Positions 24,731-33,240 of a stretch of 64,000 bases of DNA are shown piece by piece. Location of the stretch: contig JIBW01000002.1 of the NCBI GenBank assembly GCA_012970285.1, positions 992,001-1,056,000 on the forward strand, in the 5' to 3' direction. Made by a program: the position numbers and the translations under genes. Source of the stretch: Bacillaceae bacterium JMAK1 (GTDB lineage Bacteria > Bacillota > Bacilli > Bacillales > Marinococcaceae). Below the pieces are notes generated by a model. The model was not told the DNA's origin. It saw only the letters and a program-made list of their open reading frames with translations, and made no database searches. Position 1 is the first letter of the stretch. Each line of letters starts with the position of its first letter.

Positions 24731-26032
24731 TTATTCCAAGGACTGTAACGGAAGATCATTTTTAAGGAGGTCATCATAGGTTTCTCGCTTTACGACGAGT
24801 TGATGCTTGCCATCTTCTACAAATACAACCGCCGGCTTTGCCAGGCGATTATAATTGCTGGCCATCGAGTATCCATAAGCTCCTGTCGAGTATACGATTA
24901 ATAAATCACCAGACTTTGCTTTTGGTAATGTGATAGCGTCAATGAGCATATCCCCACTCTCACATGCTTTTCCAGCGATCGCATACGTAACTTGCTCTTT
25001 ATCAGGTATTGATTGGTAAGCAAGCGCCGCGTCATATTTAGCATCATATAAAGCTGGTCGGATATTGTCACTCATTCCACCGTCCACACTAATATAATGT
25101 CGCACATTTTCAATGACTTTCTCTGAACCGATCGTATAAATTGTACTTCCTGCTTCTCCAACAATTGAACGACCTGGTTCAATCCATATTTCTGGAATTG
25201 CCATTCCTGAACGTTCTGAAGCATCCTTCACAGCTTTGACGATTGTCTTAACAAATACGGACGGGTCTAGTGGTTGATCATCTTCTGTATAGCGAATGCC
25301 GAATCCACCACCAGTGTTGACAACTTCAGCTTCAAATGACAACGTTTGTTTCCAGTTTTGCAAATGAGTATATAGAACGTCAATCGCTTCAATAAACCCA
25401 TCGGTTTCAAAGATTTGCGATCCAATATGACAATGAAGTCCGAGCAAGTGTAAAGAATCATCTTCTAACACGTCAACTGCCGCGCGTTTTGCTTGTCCTG
25501 CTTGAAGATCAAAGCCAAACTTCGAATCTTCTTGTCCTGTTGAAATATACGCATGTGTATGCGCTTCTACCCCTGGTGTTACTCGAAGTAAAACAGGAGC
25601 GACTTTTCCTTGTCTCTTGCTCTCATTGGAAAGCAAAGAAAGTTCATGGAAATTATCGACGACAAAACAACCGATTCCGAGCTCAATCGCTTCTTGAATT
25701 TCTTCTAAGCTTTTGTTGTTGCCGTGAAAATGAACTTTCTCCATTGGAAAACCTGCTTTTTTGGCGGTATACAGTTCTCCGCCAGAAACAACATCTAAAC
25801 TTAGCCCTAACTGTTCAGCAAGTTGAACCATAGCAACTGTACTAAATGCTTTACTCGCATAAGCGACTTGAAAATCAATTTCTTCTTCTTTAAACGCATC
25901 GATAAAGGCATGAGCTTTGTTGCGAATCACCGTTGTATCGTAGGCATAAAGTGGCGTACCATACGTATTGACTAGTTCTTCGGCGCTCACGCCACCAATC
26001 GTGCTGCTTCTTTGATGTACATCGTTTGACAT
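24731..26032 (-). CDS. lysA: Diaminopimelate decarboxylase
   Basis: The last step of lysine synthesis: decarboxylation of meso-diaminopimelate with pyridoxal phosphate. The 433 residues show the PLP lysine region (AYASKAF), HCHIGSQ, GGGFGIRY and the EPGRS phosphate-binding loop, and SVDGGMSDNIRP near the dimer face. Start ATG 26032 behind AGAGGTGAG, five codons inside the longest frame. It follows spoVAF, as in B. subtilis. Confidence 0.95.
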   Translation of the reverse strand: MSNDVHQRSSTIGGVSAEELVNTYGTPLYAYDTTVIRNKAHAFIDAFKEEEIDFQVAYASKAFSTVAMVQLAEQLGLSLDVVSGGELYTAKKAGFPMEKVHFHGNNKSLEEIQEAIELGIGCFVVDNFHELSLLSNESKRQGKVAPVLLRVTPGVEAHTHAYISTGQEDSKFGFDLQAGQAKRAAVDVLEDDSLHLLGLHCHIGSQIFETDGFIEAIDVLYTHLQNWKQTLSFEAEVVNTGGGFGIRYTEDDQPLDPSVFVKTIVKAVKDASERSGMAIPEIWIEPGRSIVGEAGSTIYTIGSEKVIENVRHYISVDGGMSDNIRPALYDAKYDAALAYQSIPDKEQVTYAIAGKACESGDMLIDAITLPKAKSGDLLIVYSTGAYGYSMASNYNRLAKPAVVFVEDGKHQLVVKRETYDDLLKNDLPLQSLE

Positions 26033-26079
26033 GCCCTCACCTCTCACTATTCATGCCAATTATTGTACCATCTCTGTTT

Positions 26080-27561
26080 TTAATTGTCTCCTTGTTTAAC
26101 TGGATCTTTTGGATTAACAATTCGTGGACGTAGTCGCATGCTTGGAACGGTTGTACGGACGGCAATTTGCCACATTCCTTTTGGATCAAACGGAAGAAAT
26201 GGCCACAAGTATGGTTTGTGTAGTGGCTTCATTCCAGCCATAAGAATCAAAACAACCGTTAACGCAATAACGAGTCCGTAACTTAAAAACAAGCCAGTGG
26301 CTATAATGAGTACAATTCGAAGCATTTTTAGCGCTGTTCCCATCTCAGCACTAGGGACTGCAAAAATCCCAACCGCCCCAAGAGACATATATAAGATAAC
26401 TTCAGGCGTTAACAAACCAACACTAATCGCAACGTCACCAATTAATAATGCGGCAACTAAACCGAGTGCCGTCGCTAGTGGTGACGGGGTGTGAATCGCT
26501 GCCATCCGCAGTAACTCGATTCCAAACTCCGCGACGAGCACTTGTGCCATGAGTGGAACGTTCGATTCTTCTTCTGGTCCGAGATAACTAAGCACATCAG
26601 GAATCATATCCGGTTGCAATACGAGCAACGACCATAAAGGAACAATGAGAATTGCAGAGATAATCCCGATAAAACGAACCCAGCGTAAAAACGTACCGAC
26701 CGCTGCAGATTGGCGAAACTCTTCAGCATGTTGAACATGATGAAAAAATGTTGCAGGTAAGATAATGACAGACGGTGACGTATCCACAATGATGGCAACA
26801 TGCCCTTCCAATAAATGAGTTGAAGCAACATCTGGACGTTCCGTGTAACGAACGAGCGGGAACGGATTCCAACCTTGATTGACGAGATATTCTTCAATCG
26901 TTTTATCCGCCATTGAAATGCCGTCAATATCAATTTGTTCAAGTTCTTTTTTTATAATTGAAACGAGATCTGGGTCTGCGACACCATGAATGTATGAGAT
27001 ACAAATATCGGTCTTAGACCTTGAACCAATTTGCATGATTTCATTTCGTAAATTTTCATCACGTATGTGTCTTCTCGTCAGTCCTGTATTTTCAATAATG
27101 TTCTCGGTATACCCGTCCCGCGCACCACGAACGACACGTTCTGTATCGGGTTCATCTGGTGAACGACCTGGATAATTACGCACATCTACGACAAAGGCTT
27201 TCTTTTCATCTTCAAGTAATATAAATACGAGACCACTTAACATATAAAAAATACAGTCTTCGATCGTTTCTGTATATTCGACTTGAAGATGTGTTAAATG
27301 ATTTTCAATCGTTTCTTGAACGGTGTCCGCTTCTGGGTCTAAATGATCCAAATGCATTAATTCTTTCAAAACTTCAATAACATTTTCGATATTTGTTAAC
27401 CCGTTACAATAATAAATTTGTACTTCTTTTTCTAGTATGTTTAATTTACGCACACCAACGTCAAAACTGTCTTCCATGCCGAGGCGTTCTTTGAAGATCT
27501 TCTCGTTTTTATGAATATGTGAAGATAGCGGGGTATGTTCTCGCTTCGTTTGTTCTTTCAT
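26080..27561 (-). CDS. spoVAF: Stage V sporulation protein AF (GerA-family)
   Basis: A 493-residue protein of the GerA germinant-receptor A-subunit family. It has a soluble N-terminal half (with DVRNYPGRSPDEPDTERVVRG typical of the family) and a membrane C-terminal half with several segments, ending in a basic tail (MRLRPRIVNPKDP). Length and next-door spoVAEA and lysA identify it as SpoVAF rather than a nutrient receptor subunit. Start ATG 27561 lies after the spoVAEA stop with a GGAG site. Confidence 0.92.
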   Translation of the reverse strand: MKEQTKREHTPLSSHIHKNEKIFKERLGMEDSFDVGVRKLNILEKEVQIYYCNGLTNIENVIEVLKELMHLDHLDPEADTVQETIENHLTHLQVEYTETIEDCIFYMLSGLVFILLEDEKKAFVVDVRNYPGRSPDEPDTERVVRGARDGYTENIIENTGLTRRHIRDENLRNEIMQIGSRSKTDICISYIHGVADPDLVSIIKKELEQIDIDGISMADKTIEEYLVNQGWNPFPLVRYTERPDVASTHLLEGHVAIIVDTSPSVIILPATFFHHVQHAEEFRQSAAVGTFLRWVRFIGIISAILIVPLWSLLVLQPDMIPDVLSYLGPEEESNVPLMAQVLVAEFGIELLRMAAIHTPSPLATALGLVAALLIGDVAISVGLLTPEVILYMSLGAVGIFAVPSAEMGTALKMLRIVLIIATGLFLSYGLVIALTVVLILMAGMKPLHKPYLWPFLPFDPKGMWQIAVRTTVPSMRLRPRIVNPKDPVKQGDN

Positions 27562-27562
27562 C

Positions 27563-28117
27563 CTACTTTGCACTCCGTTCTATAATCAACTTCAGTGCTT
27601 TTGTTGTCACCTTTGCACCTTTATGGGGGTCGTCCCTACCCGCCATCTTTCCTAGGTCTCCAATTCCTACAACCGTTTTAATATCCAGTTGATCGAGCAC
27701 GTACACGGTATCACCATGTACTTTATGATCTTCAAGATCTGGAATCCCCTCTTTATCGACTCCCTGACTGACGAGTTGTCCGTTGCGATCCATCGACACA
27801 TCAACCCTCGTCCAATCCGCTGAACGGTCCGCTGAAGAAACAGCTAGTGCACCGATAATTTCCATTTCCTCTTCTTCAGCTAGCTGCTTCATCAACGTTT
27901 CACCTTTGCCAATTTCGACTTGTCCAGCATCATCAAATAACACGACTGTAATCGGATATTCGCTCGCCCTTACTTTTTTTAAGAGATCTTCATACGAGCA
28001 GCACGTCGGATTGCCCCCTGATAAAATAACGTGACCGATTGATAACGTTTTTGTAGCTCGTATAATTGCCTTACATGCAATGGCGTCTCCATCTGTCACG
28101 AAGATAATCTTTTGCAC
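27563..28117 (-). CDS. spoVAEA: Stage V sporulation protein AEa
   Basis: A 184-residue soluble protein. It shares with B. subtilis SpoVAEA the opening IIFVTDGDAIACKAI, SGGNPT, WTRVDVSMDRNGQL, GVDKEGIPDLE, and VVGIGDLGKMAGRDD. The start is likely the GTG at 28117 with GAGGTG upstream, three codons inside the longest frame. It is one or two bases before spoVAF, so they are coupled. In B. subtilis it lies between spoVAEB and spoVAF; here the rest of spoVA is elsewhere. Confidence 0.92.
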   Translation of the reverse strand: MQKIIFVTDGDAIACKAIIRATKTLSIGHVILSGGNPTCCSYEDLLKKVRASEYPITVVLFDDAGQVEIGKGETLMKQLAEEEEMEIIGALAVSSADRSADWTRVDVSMDRNGQLVSQGVDKEGIPDLEDHKVHGDTVYVLDQLDIKTVVGIGDLGKMAGRDDPHKGAKVTTKALKLIIERSAK

Positions 28118-28144
28118 AATCCACACCTCATCCTTTTACCGTTT

Positions 28145-28174
28145 TATTATGAATCAATGGTTTACTCATTATGT
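28145..28174 (-). promoter_or_regulatory. Sigma-G-like promoter for spoVAEA-spoVAF
   Basis: Minus-strand CATAATA (28145-28151) matches the sigma-G -10 exactly; ACATA (28170-28174) differs from GHATR at one position; spacer 18 bp. It is 27 bp upstream of the spoVAEA start. Confidence 0.5.
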
Positions 28175-28221
28175 ATGGAAGGAACGTTTGATTAATACGG
28201 TACGTGAAATTAAAATGAAAA

Positions 28222-28251
28222 GAAGACGAATGCTCTCGATCACTCGTCTTC
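28222..28251 (-). terminator. Intrinsic terminator after the Hsp20-like gene
   Basis: Arms GAAGACGA (28222-28229) and TCGTCTTC (28244-28251) followed by a T-rich minus-strand run. It overlaps the last codons of the gene. Confidence 0.75.
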
Positions 28252-28623
28252 ATACAATCGTTTCGTAACTGCATTTCGTTTTGGAATCGTTAAATAAAAT
28301 AAACCTTGTTCCAATGACCCACTCATTTTTGTATCATCAGCATTTGGCAAATAAAACGTTCGAGAGCTTCGCTCGTAATAATGACCGTTATGTTTGGCTG
28401 CAGTAATCATTAAATATGGTGCTTCATATTCAAGTGTAATGTCATCTCTTGTCATGTTCGGCATCCGACCTTCAATCGTAAAGCCGTTTTGGTATTCGGT
28501 TACGTGCAATTGATTCTCAAGAATCTGTCTTGCCACCGGCACAACATGGTGCATAAACGCATCTTGAATCACGTTCGCAATGCTTCCTAAGATTCGACTG
28601 CCCTTAGATGGTGGTAACGTCAT
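28240..28623 (-). CDS. Small heat-shock protein (Hsp20) family
   Basis: A 127-residue alpha-crystallin-like protein. The beta-strand core is seen as GFTIEGRMPNMTRDDITLEYEA, YLMITAAKHN and FYLPNADDTKMSGSLEQGLFYLTIPK, with a short N-terminal arm. It lies between sigF and spoVAEA where B. subtilis has spoVAA and spoVAB. Some Bacillus spore-coat proteins (CotM/CotP) belong to this family, so a sporulation role is plausible from position but not shown. Start at ATG 28623 with GGGGG eight bases before. Confidence 0.75.
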   Translation of the reverse strand: MTLPPSKGSRILGSIANVIQDAFMHHVVPVARQILENQLHVTEYQNGFTIEGRMPNMTRDDITLEYEAPYLMITAAKHNGHYYERSSRTFYLPNADDTKMSGSLEQGLFYLTIPKRNAVTKRLYEDE

Positions 28624-28715
28624 CGTTTCGTCCCCCATGTTCCTTTGTTCTACTATCGGTATGCAACCACCACCCGCTTTGTGCCCAAATCACCTTGCAG
28701 CACAGATAATCGTAA

Positions 28716-28816
28716 AACAAAAAAAGCCTTGCATTAGCAAGGCCAAATTAGTAACAAAGAAGACGCCTACGAGCGTAGTGTTAATCGAAGATCCTCGCAG
28801 CGAAGAAGCCACTACT
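28716..28816 (-). ncRNA. Candidate small RNA between sigF and the Hsp20-like gene
   Basis: On the minus strand TATAAT (28821-28826) is followed, about seven bases later, by about 100 nt that end in a strong terminator: stem GCCTTGC/GCAAGGC (28726-28743) with a seven-T run. No convincing -35 for any sigma was found; GGGTATAATT also fits the sigma-F -10 pattern. Inside, GTAGTG and CACTAC can pair and three pyrimidine-rich repeats (CTTCTTCG, ATCTTCGAT, GTCTTCTTTG) stay unpaired. No open reading frame with a ribosome site was found. It is an inferred transcript. Confidence 0.4.
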
Positions 28817-28908
28817 TCTAATTATACCCACATCTATACTCTCGAGGCTTTTCGATTCAATGATGAGTAATTTTGTTCACGTCACAATTAACAAAATGAG
28901 GTTAACCA

Positions 28909-29658
28909 TCACTCGACCATTTCTTTTCGCATCTTTTCTAAGATTTTCTTTTCAAGTCGAGAAACTTGTACTTGAGAAATGCCTAATCGTTCCGCAACTT
29001 CAGATTGTGTTTTGTCTTTGTAGTATCGTAAGAAAACGATCAGTCTTTCCCTTTTTTCCAAATGTCTGACGACATCTCGCAGTGCTAGCTCATCAAACCA
29101 TTTTGACTCGTCAGGGTCTGAAATTTGATCCATCAGAGTAATCGGATCACCTTCGTTTTCATAGACCGTTTCATGGAGTGATGACAATGTACGTGTCGCT
29201 TCATTGGCAAATACGACTTCTTCTACAGAGATATCAAGCGATTGTGCAATTTCAGTAATCGTCGGAATTCTTCCAAGTTGTTTCGTTAATTCTTCTTTTT
29301 GTTTACGGATTTTATGGTTTAGCTCTTTTAATGAACGACTCACTTTAACCGTTCCATCATCTCGAATAAATCGCTGAATTTCCCCGATAATCATCGGAAC
29401 GGCATACGTTGAGAATTTCACTTGATAAGACAAATCAAACTTATCGATTGATTTCATAAGTCCGATACAACCAATCTGAAACAAGTCCTCGGCTTCGTAT
29501 CCACGATTTAAAAAACGTTGAACGACAGACCAGACAAGCCGAGTGTTGTTTTCAATGAGTTGATCTCGAGACTCTTTTATCCCTTTTTGACTTTCTTCAA
29601 TCCATGTCCGTACTTGCTCATCTGATGGTTTTTTTCCTCGTTTGGTTTTTGTCTCCAT
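28909..29658 (-). CDS. sigF: RNA polymerase sigma-F factor (SpoIIAC)
   Basis: The first forespore-specific sigma factor. The 249 residues contain region 2 (DLFQIGCIGLMKSIDKFDL, FSTYAVPMIIGEIQRFIRDD), region 3 and the C-terminal helix-turn-helix (SEVAERLGISQVQVSRLEKK), nearly identical in motif to B. subtilis SigF. It follows spoIIAB by 11 nt in the spoIIA operon. Activity is held by SpoIIAB until SpoIIAA releases it. Confidence 0.97.
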   Translation of the reverse strand: METKTKRGKKPSDEQVRTWIEESQKGIKESRDQLIENNTRLVWSVVQRFLNRGYEAEDLFQIGCIGLMKSIDKFDLSYQVKFSTYAVPMIIGEIQRFIRDDGTVKVSRSLKELNHKIRKQKEELTKQLGRIPTITEIAQSLDISVEEVVFANEATRTLSSLHETVYENEGDPITLMDQISDPDESKWFDELALRDVVRHLEKRERLIVFLRYYKDKTQSEVAERLGISQVQVSRLEKKILEKMRKEMVE

Positions 29659-29669
29659 AACAACGCCCC

Positions 29670-30110
29670 TTAATGGTTCACAACTTTGTTTTTGGACAGC
29701 TGTTTCTTGACATAGACCGTCGTTCCACGCCCTGCTACAGACGTGACACTCATTTCATCCATAAAGTTTTCCATAATCGTAAATCCCATACCTGAGCGTT
29801 CAAGGTCAGGTTTTGACGTATACAGTGGCTCTTTTGCTTGGTCCACATCATCAATGCCACCACCTTCATCACGTACGCTAATGCCAACCACATCATCGTC
29901 TAGATGAACAGTGATTGTAACCGTTCCAGCAGGATTCTCTTCATATCCATGAATAATCGCATTCGTAACGGCTTCAGACACGACCGTCTTAATTTCTGTT
30001 AACTCGTCCATTGTCGGGTCTAGTTGCGCAATAAACGCAGCAACGCTCACACGGGCAAACGACTCATTTTGACTTAGTGCAGAGAATTGAATTTCCATTT
30101 CGTTCTTCAT
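29670..30110 (-). CDS. spoIIAB: Anti-sigma-F factor and serine kinase SpoIIAB
   Basis: Binds sigma-F and phosphorylates SpoIIAA. The 146 residues are a GHKL kinase fold: [21 protein letters not shown] (N box), [10 protein letters not shown] (G1), and [13 protein letters not shown] (G2). Begins [20 protein letters not shown], so the start is clear. It abuts spoIIAA with no gap. Confidence 0.97.
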   Translation of the reverse strand: MKNEMEIQFSALSQNESFARVSVAAFIAQLDPTMDELTEIKTVVSEAVTNAIIHGYEENPAGTVTITVHLDDDVVGISVRDEGGGIDDVDQAKEPLYTSKPDLERSGMGFTIMENFMDEMSVTSVAGRGTTVYVKKQLSKNKVVNH

Positions 30111-30464
30111 TTACACGGCCTCCCCCAAAGCTTGTAGTGCATGAGATTCCTGTTCTTCTAAGGATAATACCTTAAACAGCCCTGCCATTTCAAACAATCG
30201 ATAAACAGGCGCACTCACTCCACAAACGATCAACCTTCCACCTCGAGGTTGAAGCTTCTTATACCTTCCTAGAATGACTCCAATACCAGAGCTATCCATG
30301 AACGTTAAGCCTTCTGCATTCAAAACGATATGTTTTGTCTCACGCTCTTCTAAATGACGATCAACAATGGCACGCAGTTCACTTGCAGAATGATGGTCTA
30401 ACTCCCCATGCAAACGCACACAGAGTATGTTTTGCTTTTGTTCTACTTCTACAGAAAAACTCAT
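30111..30464 (-). CDS. spoIIAA: Anti-anti-sigma-F factor SpoIIAA
   Basis: A 117-residue STAS-domain protein that displaces SpoIIAB from sigma-F when unphosphorylated. The phospho-acceptor Ser58 lies in FMDSSGIGVILGRYK. Start ATG 30464 behind GGAGGAG; the longer frame adds eight codons. A sigma-H-like promoter lies between dacF and this gene. Confidence 0.97.
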   Translation of the reverse strand: MSFSVEVEQKQNILCVRLHGELDHHSASELRAIVDRHLEERETKHIVLNAEGLTFMDSSGIGVILGRYKKLQPRGGRLIVCGVSAPVYRLFEMAGLFKVLSLEEQESHALQALGEAV

Positions 30465-30516
30465 AACCGCTCCTCCAGTCTCTCTCACAGTTCAAATTAG
30501 CTGTCTCCCCTAAAAA

Positions 30517-30543
30517 GTTCAACGCCACAACTCAAGTTCCTTT
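30517..30543 (-). promoter_or_regulatory. Sigma-H-like promoter of the spoIIA operon
   Basis: Minus-strand AAAGGAACT (30535-30543) against RNAGGAWWW (eight of nine), 11-bp spacer, GTTGAAC (30517-30523) against RNNGAAT (six of seven). It is 53 bp before spoIIAA, as for the sigma-H-dependent spoIIA promoter of B. subtilis. Confidence 0.65.
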
Positions 30544-30562
30544 ACGTGTGACAAAAGCAGTT

Positions 30563-31768
30563 TTAATTCATGCTAGTCTCTGAAACTTCGTCATCCGTTG
30601 TCGAATCGCCTCGTTCAACACCTAAGATTTTCAAGGCACTACGCTTAAATAATTCCCACCATGAAGCACTCTCAATATCTTCTTTTGCAATAATGTTTGA
30701 CGTAGAAACGACGTCTTGGTCGTTTAACAGCTGAAACTCTCCGATTACTTCACCTTTTTGGATCGGTGCTTTCAAGTCAGATACGGTAATCTTCTCTTCA
30801 ACAGTTTCAGCAGTTTCGCCTTTTTTAAGGAGTAAGCTCACTTGATCTTCTAGTTCACCGACGACTGTTGATTTTGTTCCTTTTTCTACTGGAACGCTTG
30901 TTACGGCAGCACCTTTATCAAACAACGATTCAACGTGATAGTTAGCAAAACCGTGATCCATCAAGCTCGTAATCGTATTGTTTCGAATCTGTGGCGTCTC
31001 TGCCCCCATGACGACAGCAATCAATCGCATATCATCTCGTTTTGCAGTTGCAGTAAGTCCGTACATCGACTCACGTGTGAATCCAGTTTTCAGACCGTCC
31101 ATTCCATCATAAAACTTAATTAAGCGGTTCGTGTTCACGAGCCAGAATTCGTCGTCCGTTCCTTGACGTAAATAATCTTCATAGATGCTCGTAAATGACG
31201 TGATTTCTTCATGTTTTAATAGCTCTTGTGCCATTTTTGCAAGGTCGTGCGCACTCGTTTTATGATTTTCACCTGGCAAACCATTCGTATTGTTAAAGGT
31301 CGTATTTGTGAGTTCTAAATCCTTCGCTTTCTCATTCATCATGTCAACAAACGCTTCTTCAGAACCTGCAATATGTTCCGCCATTGCAACGGATGCATCA
31401 TTTCCAGAGGCAACCGCAATCGCTTTTAATAGATCTCGAACACTCATTTCTTCACCAGGCTCTAAAAAGATTTGTGACCCACCCATTGAAGCGGCATATT
31501 CACTCGTCGTGACGAGATCTTCAAACGATAGATTTTCAGCTTTAATTTCTTCCATAATGAGTAACATCGTCATAATCTTCGTCATTGAAGCCGGAGGAAG
31601 TGCTTCTTCTGAATTTTTCTCCATTAATACATTCCCCGTATCTGCTTCAATTAATATTGCAGAACCTACATCATCTGTCACCGTAGTCTCCTGAGCTGAC
31701 ACTGTGGACAGCGGAACAGAAAACACAAGTACAGCCCCAACTAACGCACTTACTAGCCTTTTTATCAT
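30563..31768 (-). CDS. dacF: D-alanyl-D-alanine carboxypeptidase DacF
   Basis: A 401-residue sporulation penicillin-binding protein. After a signal peptide (MIKRLVSALVGAVLVFSVPLSTVSAQ) it carries SMTK (ASMTKIMTM), SGN (ASGNDASVA), and KTG (LKTGFTRES). The C-terminal PBP5-type domain and amphipathic tail (WWELFKRSALKILG) follow. Start ATG 31768 with GGAGGA upstream. dacF precedes spoIIAA as in B. subtilis. Confidence 0.94.
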   Translation of the reverse strand: MIKRLVSALVGAVLVFSVPLSTVSAQETTVTDDVGSAILIEADTGNVLMEKNSEEALPPASMTKIMTMLLIMEEIKAENLSFEDLVTTSEYAASMGGSQIFLEPGEEMSVRDLLKAIAVASGNDASVAMAEHIAGSEEAFVDMMNEKAKDLELTNTTFNNTNGLPGENHKTSAHDLAKMAQELLKHEEITSFTSIYEDYLRQGTDDEFWLVNTNRLIKFYDGMDGLKTGFTRESMYGLTATAKRDDMRLIAVVMGAETPQIRNNTITSLMDHGFANYHVESLFDKGAAVTSVPVEKGTKSTVVGELEDQVSLLLKKGETAETVEEKITVSDLKAPIQKGEVIGEFQLLNDQDVVSTSNIIAKEDIESASWWELFKRSALKILGVERGDSTTDDEVSETSMN

Positions 31769-31851
31769 TGTCTATAATCCTCCGTTTTTTTCTACTAGTT
31801 TCACCAAAATGATCGTTACATAAACGTGTGAACCTATGAAAAAACGAAGGC

Positions 31852-31893
31852 AAAAAAAATGACTTGATTAAAGGGTTCCCTTTAACCAAGTCA
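31852..31893 (-). terminator. Intrinsic terminator after pdp
   Basis: A long stem formed by TGACTTG-TTAAAGGG and CCCTTTAA-CAAGTCA with an eight-T run on the minus strand; 10 nt from the pdp stop. Confidence 0.85.
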
Positions 31894-31902
31894 GATTGAC
31901 GA

Positions 31903-33207
31903 CTATTTTAACATTTCATCCATAATTAATGGTAGTGGTTCAACGTGCTCTTTTGTGATCGTATAACTTTCTTCGATTAATTTTACAACGTCTGTGACTT
32001 CTTCATTGTTTGAATGAATATACGTAAGCACATCGCCTGCTTTTACGTGATCGCCACGTTTCTTCTTAACTTGTACACCAACACTATGGTCGATTTCTTC
32101 ATCTTTGGTCATTCGTCCAGCTCCAAGATGACCTGCCGCTTGGCCAATTTTCGCCGCATGAATTTGTTTTACGTAGCCGTCTTCTTTGGCCGTCACTGGA
32201 ATGATGTGATTCGCTTTTACGAATGCTTCTGGGTTATCAACAAATGTTGGATCGCCACCTTGGCGTTCCACGAATTGACGAAATGCTTCAAGCGCCTTTC
32301 CATTTTGAAGTAGTTCATTTGCGAGTTCTTCCCCTGCTTCTACAGAGTCGACTTTTTTGGCAAGAACGAGCATGTGAGCCGCCAGTCGCACGCTTAAATC
32401 ACGAACGTCTTTCGGACCACCGCCTTTAAGAACGTCGATTGCTTCTTTAACTTCAAGGGAGTTCCCGACCATTTCGCCGAGTGGTTGGTCCATGTCAGAC
32501 AACACAGCTACGGTTTGACGCCCAAGCTCATTCCCAATCTGGACCATCGTTTGCGCAAGCTCTCTTGCTGCATCTAAATCACTCATAAATGCGCCACTAC
32601 CGACTTTCACATCGAGAACGATCCCATCAGCACCAGCAGCAATCTTCTTACTCATAACTGAACTTGCGATCAGAGGCATGGCATTAACGGTTGCTGTTAC
32701 GTCACGTAATGCGTAAAGCTTCTTATCAGCTGGTGTTAAGTTCCCAGTTTGTCCGACAAGAGCAAGCTTATGCTCATTCACAAGATCAATAAAACGATCA
32801 ACTGTCATTTCTGTTTGAAAACCTGAGAACGCTTCGAGCTTGTCAATCGTACCACCCGTATGACCTAGCCCGCGACCTGACATTTTCGCTACTGGTACAC
32901 CGGCTGCTGCAACGAGTGGGGACAAGATAAATGTCGTTTTATCACCCACGCCACCCGTTGAATGTTTATCCACTTTAACGCCTTCAATTTGTGACAAATC
33001 AAGCTCATCGCCAGACTTTGCCATCGCATGAGTAAGTGCTGCACTTTCTTCTTTCGACATTCCTTGAAAGTACACCGCCATCGCCCATGCAGATGCTTGA
33101 TAATCAGGAATTGATCCGTTTGTGTAGTCTGTTACAAATTGTTTAATATGCTCATCATCGTGTACGAGTCCGTCGCGTTTATTTGCGATAAAGTCAACCA
33201 TTCTCAT
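31903..33207 (-). CDS. pdp: Pyrimidine-nucleoside phosphorylase
   Basis: Splits uridine, thymidine and deoxyuridine with phosphate. The 434 residues show VDKHSTGGVGDKTT (phosphate binding), SGRGLGHTGGTIDKLEA and DVKVGSGAFM. Start ATG 33207 with AAGGTG upstream, three codons inside the longest frame. It lies at the end of the deoB-punA-pdp run, which forms a nucleoside salvage operon with xerD in front. Confidence 0.95.
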   Translation of the reverse strand: MRMVDFIANKRDGLVHDDEHIKQFVTDYTNGSIPDYQASAWAMAVYFQGMSKEESAALTHAMAKSGDELDLSQIEGVKVDKHSTGGVGDKTTFILSPLVAAAGVPVAKMSGRGLGHTGGTIDKLEAFSGFQTEMTVDRFIDLVNEHKLALVGQTGNLTPADKKLYALRDVTATVNAMPLIASSVMSKKIAAGADGIVLDVKVGSGAFMSDLDAARELAQTMVQIGNELGRQTVAVLSDMDQPLGEMVGNSLEVKEAIDVLKGGGPKDVRDLSVRLAAHMLVLAKKVDSVEAGEELANELLQNGKALEAFRQFVERQGGDPTFVDNPEAFVKANHIIPVTAKEDGYVKQIHAAKIGQAAGHLGAGRMTKDEEIDHSVGVQVKKKRGDHVKAGDVLTYIHSNNEEVTDVVKLIEESYTITKEHVEPLPLIMDEMLK

Positions 33208-33240
33208 GTATTTCACCTTTTCTATATAAAAGTATATCTA

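Noticed and set aside
26080-27561. Nutrient germinant receptor subunit (GerAA-like)
   Set aside because: Length and position next to spoVAEA and lysA fit SpoVAF, and no B or C subunit genes follow.
28580-28870. Plus-strand 96-codon frame across the candidate small RNA
   Set aside because: No ribosome site, crosses the start of the Hsp20-like gene antisense and a strong terminator.
31290-31694. Plus-strand 134-codon frame within dacF
   Set aside because: Antisense shadow; serine-rich composition is the complement of the dacF codons.
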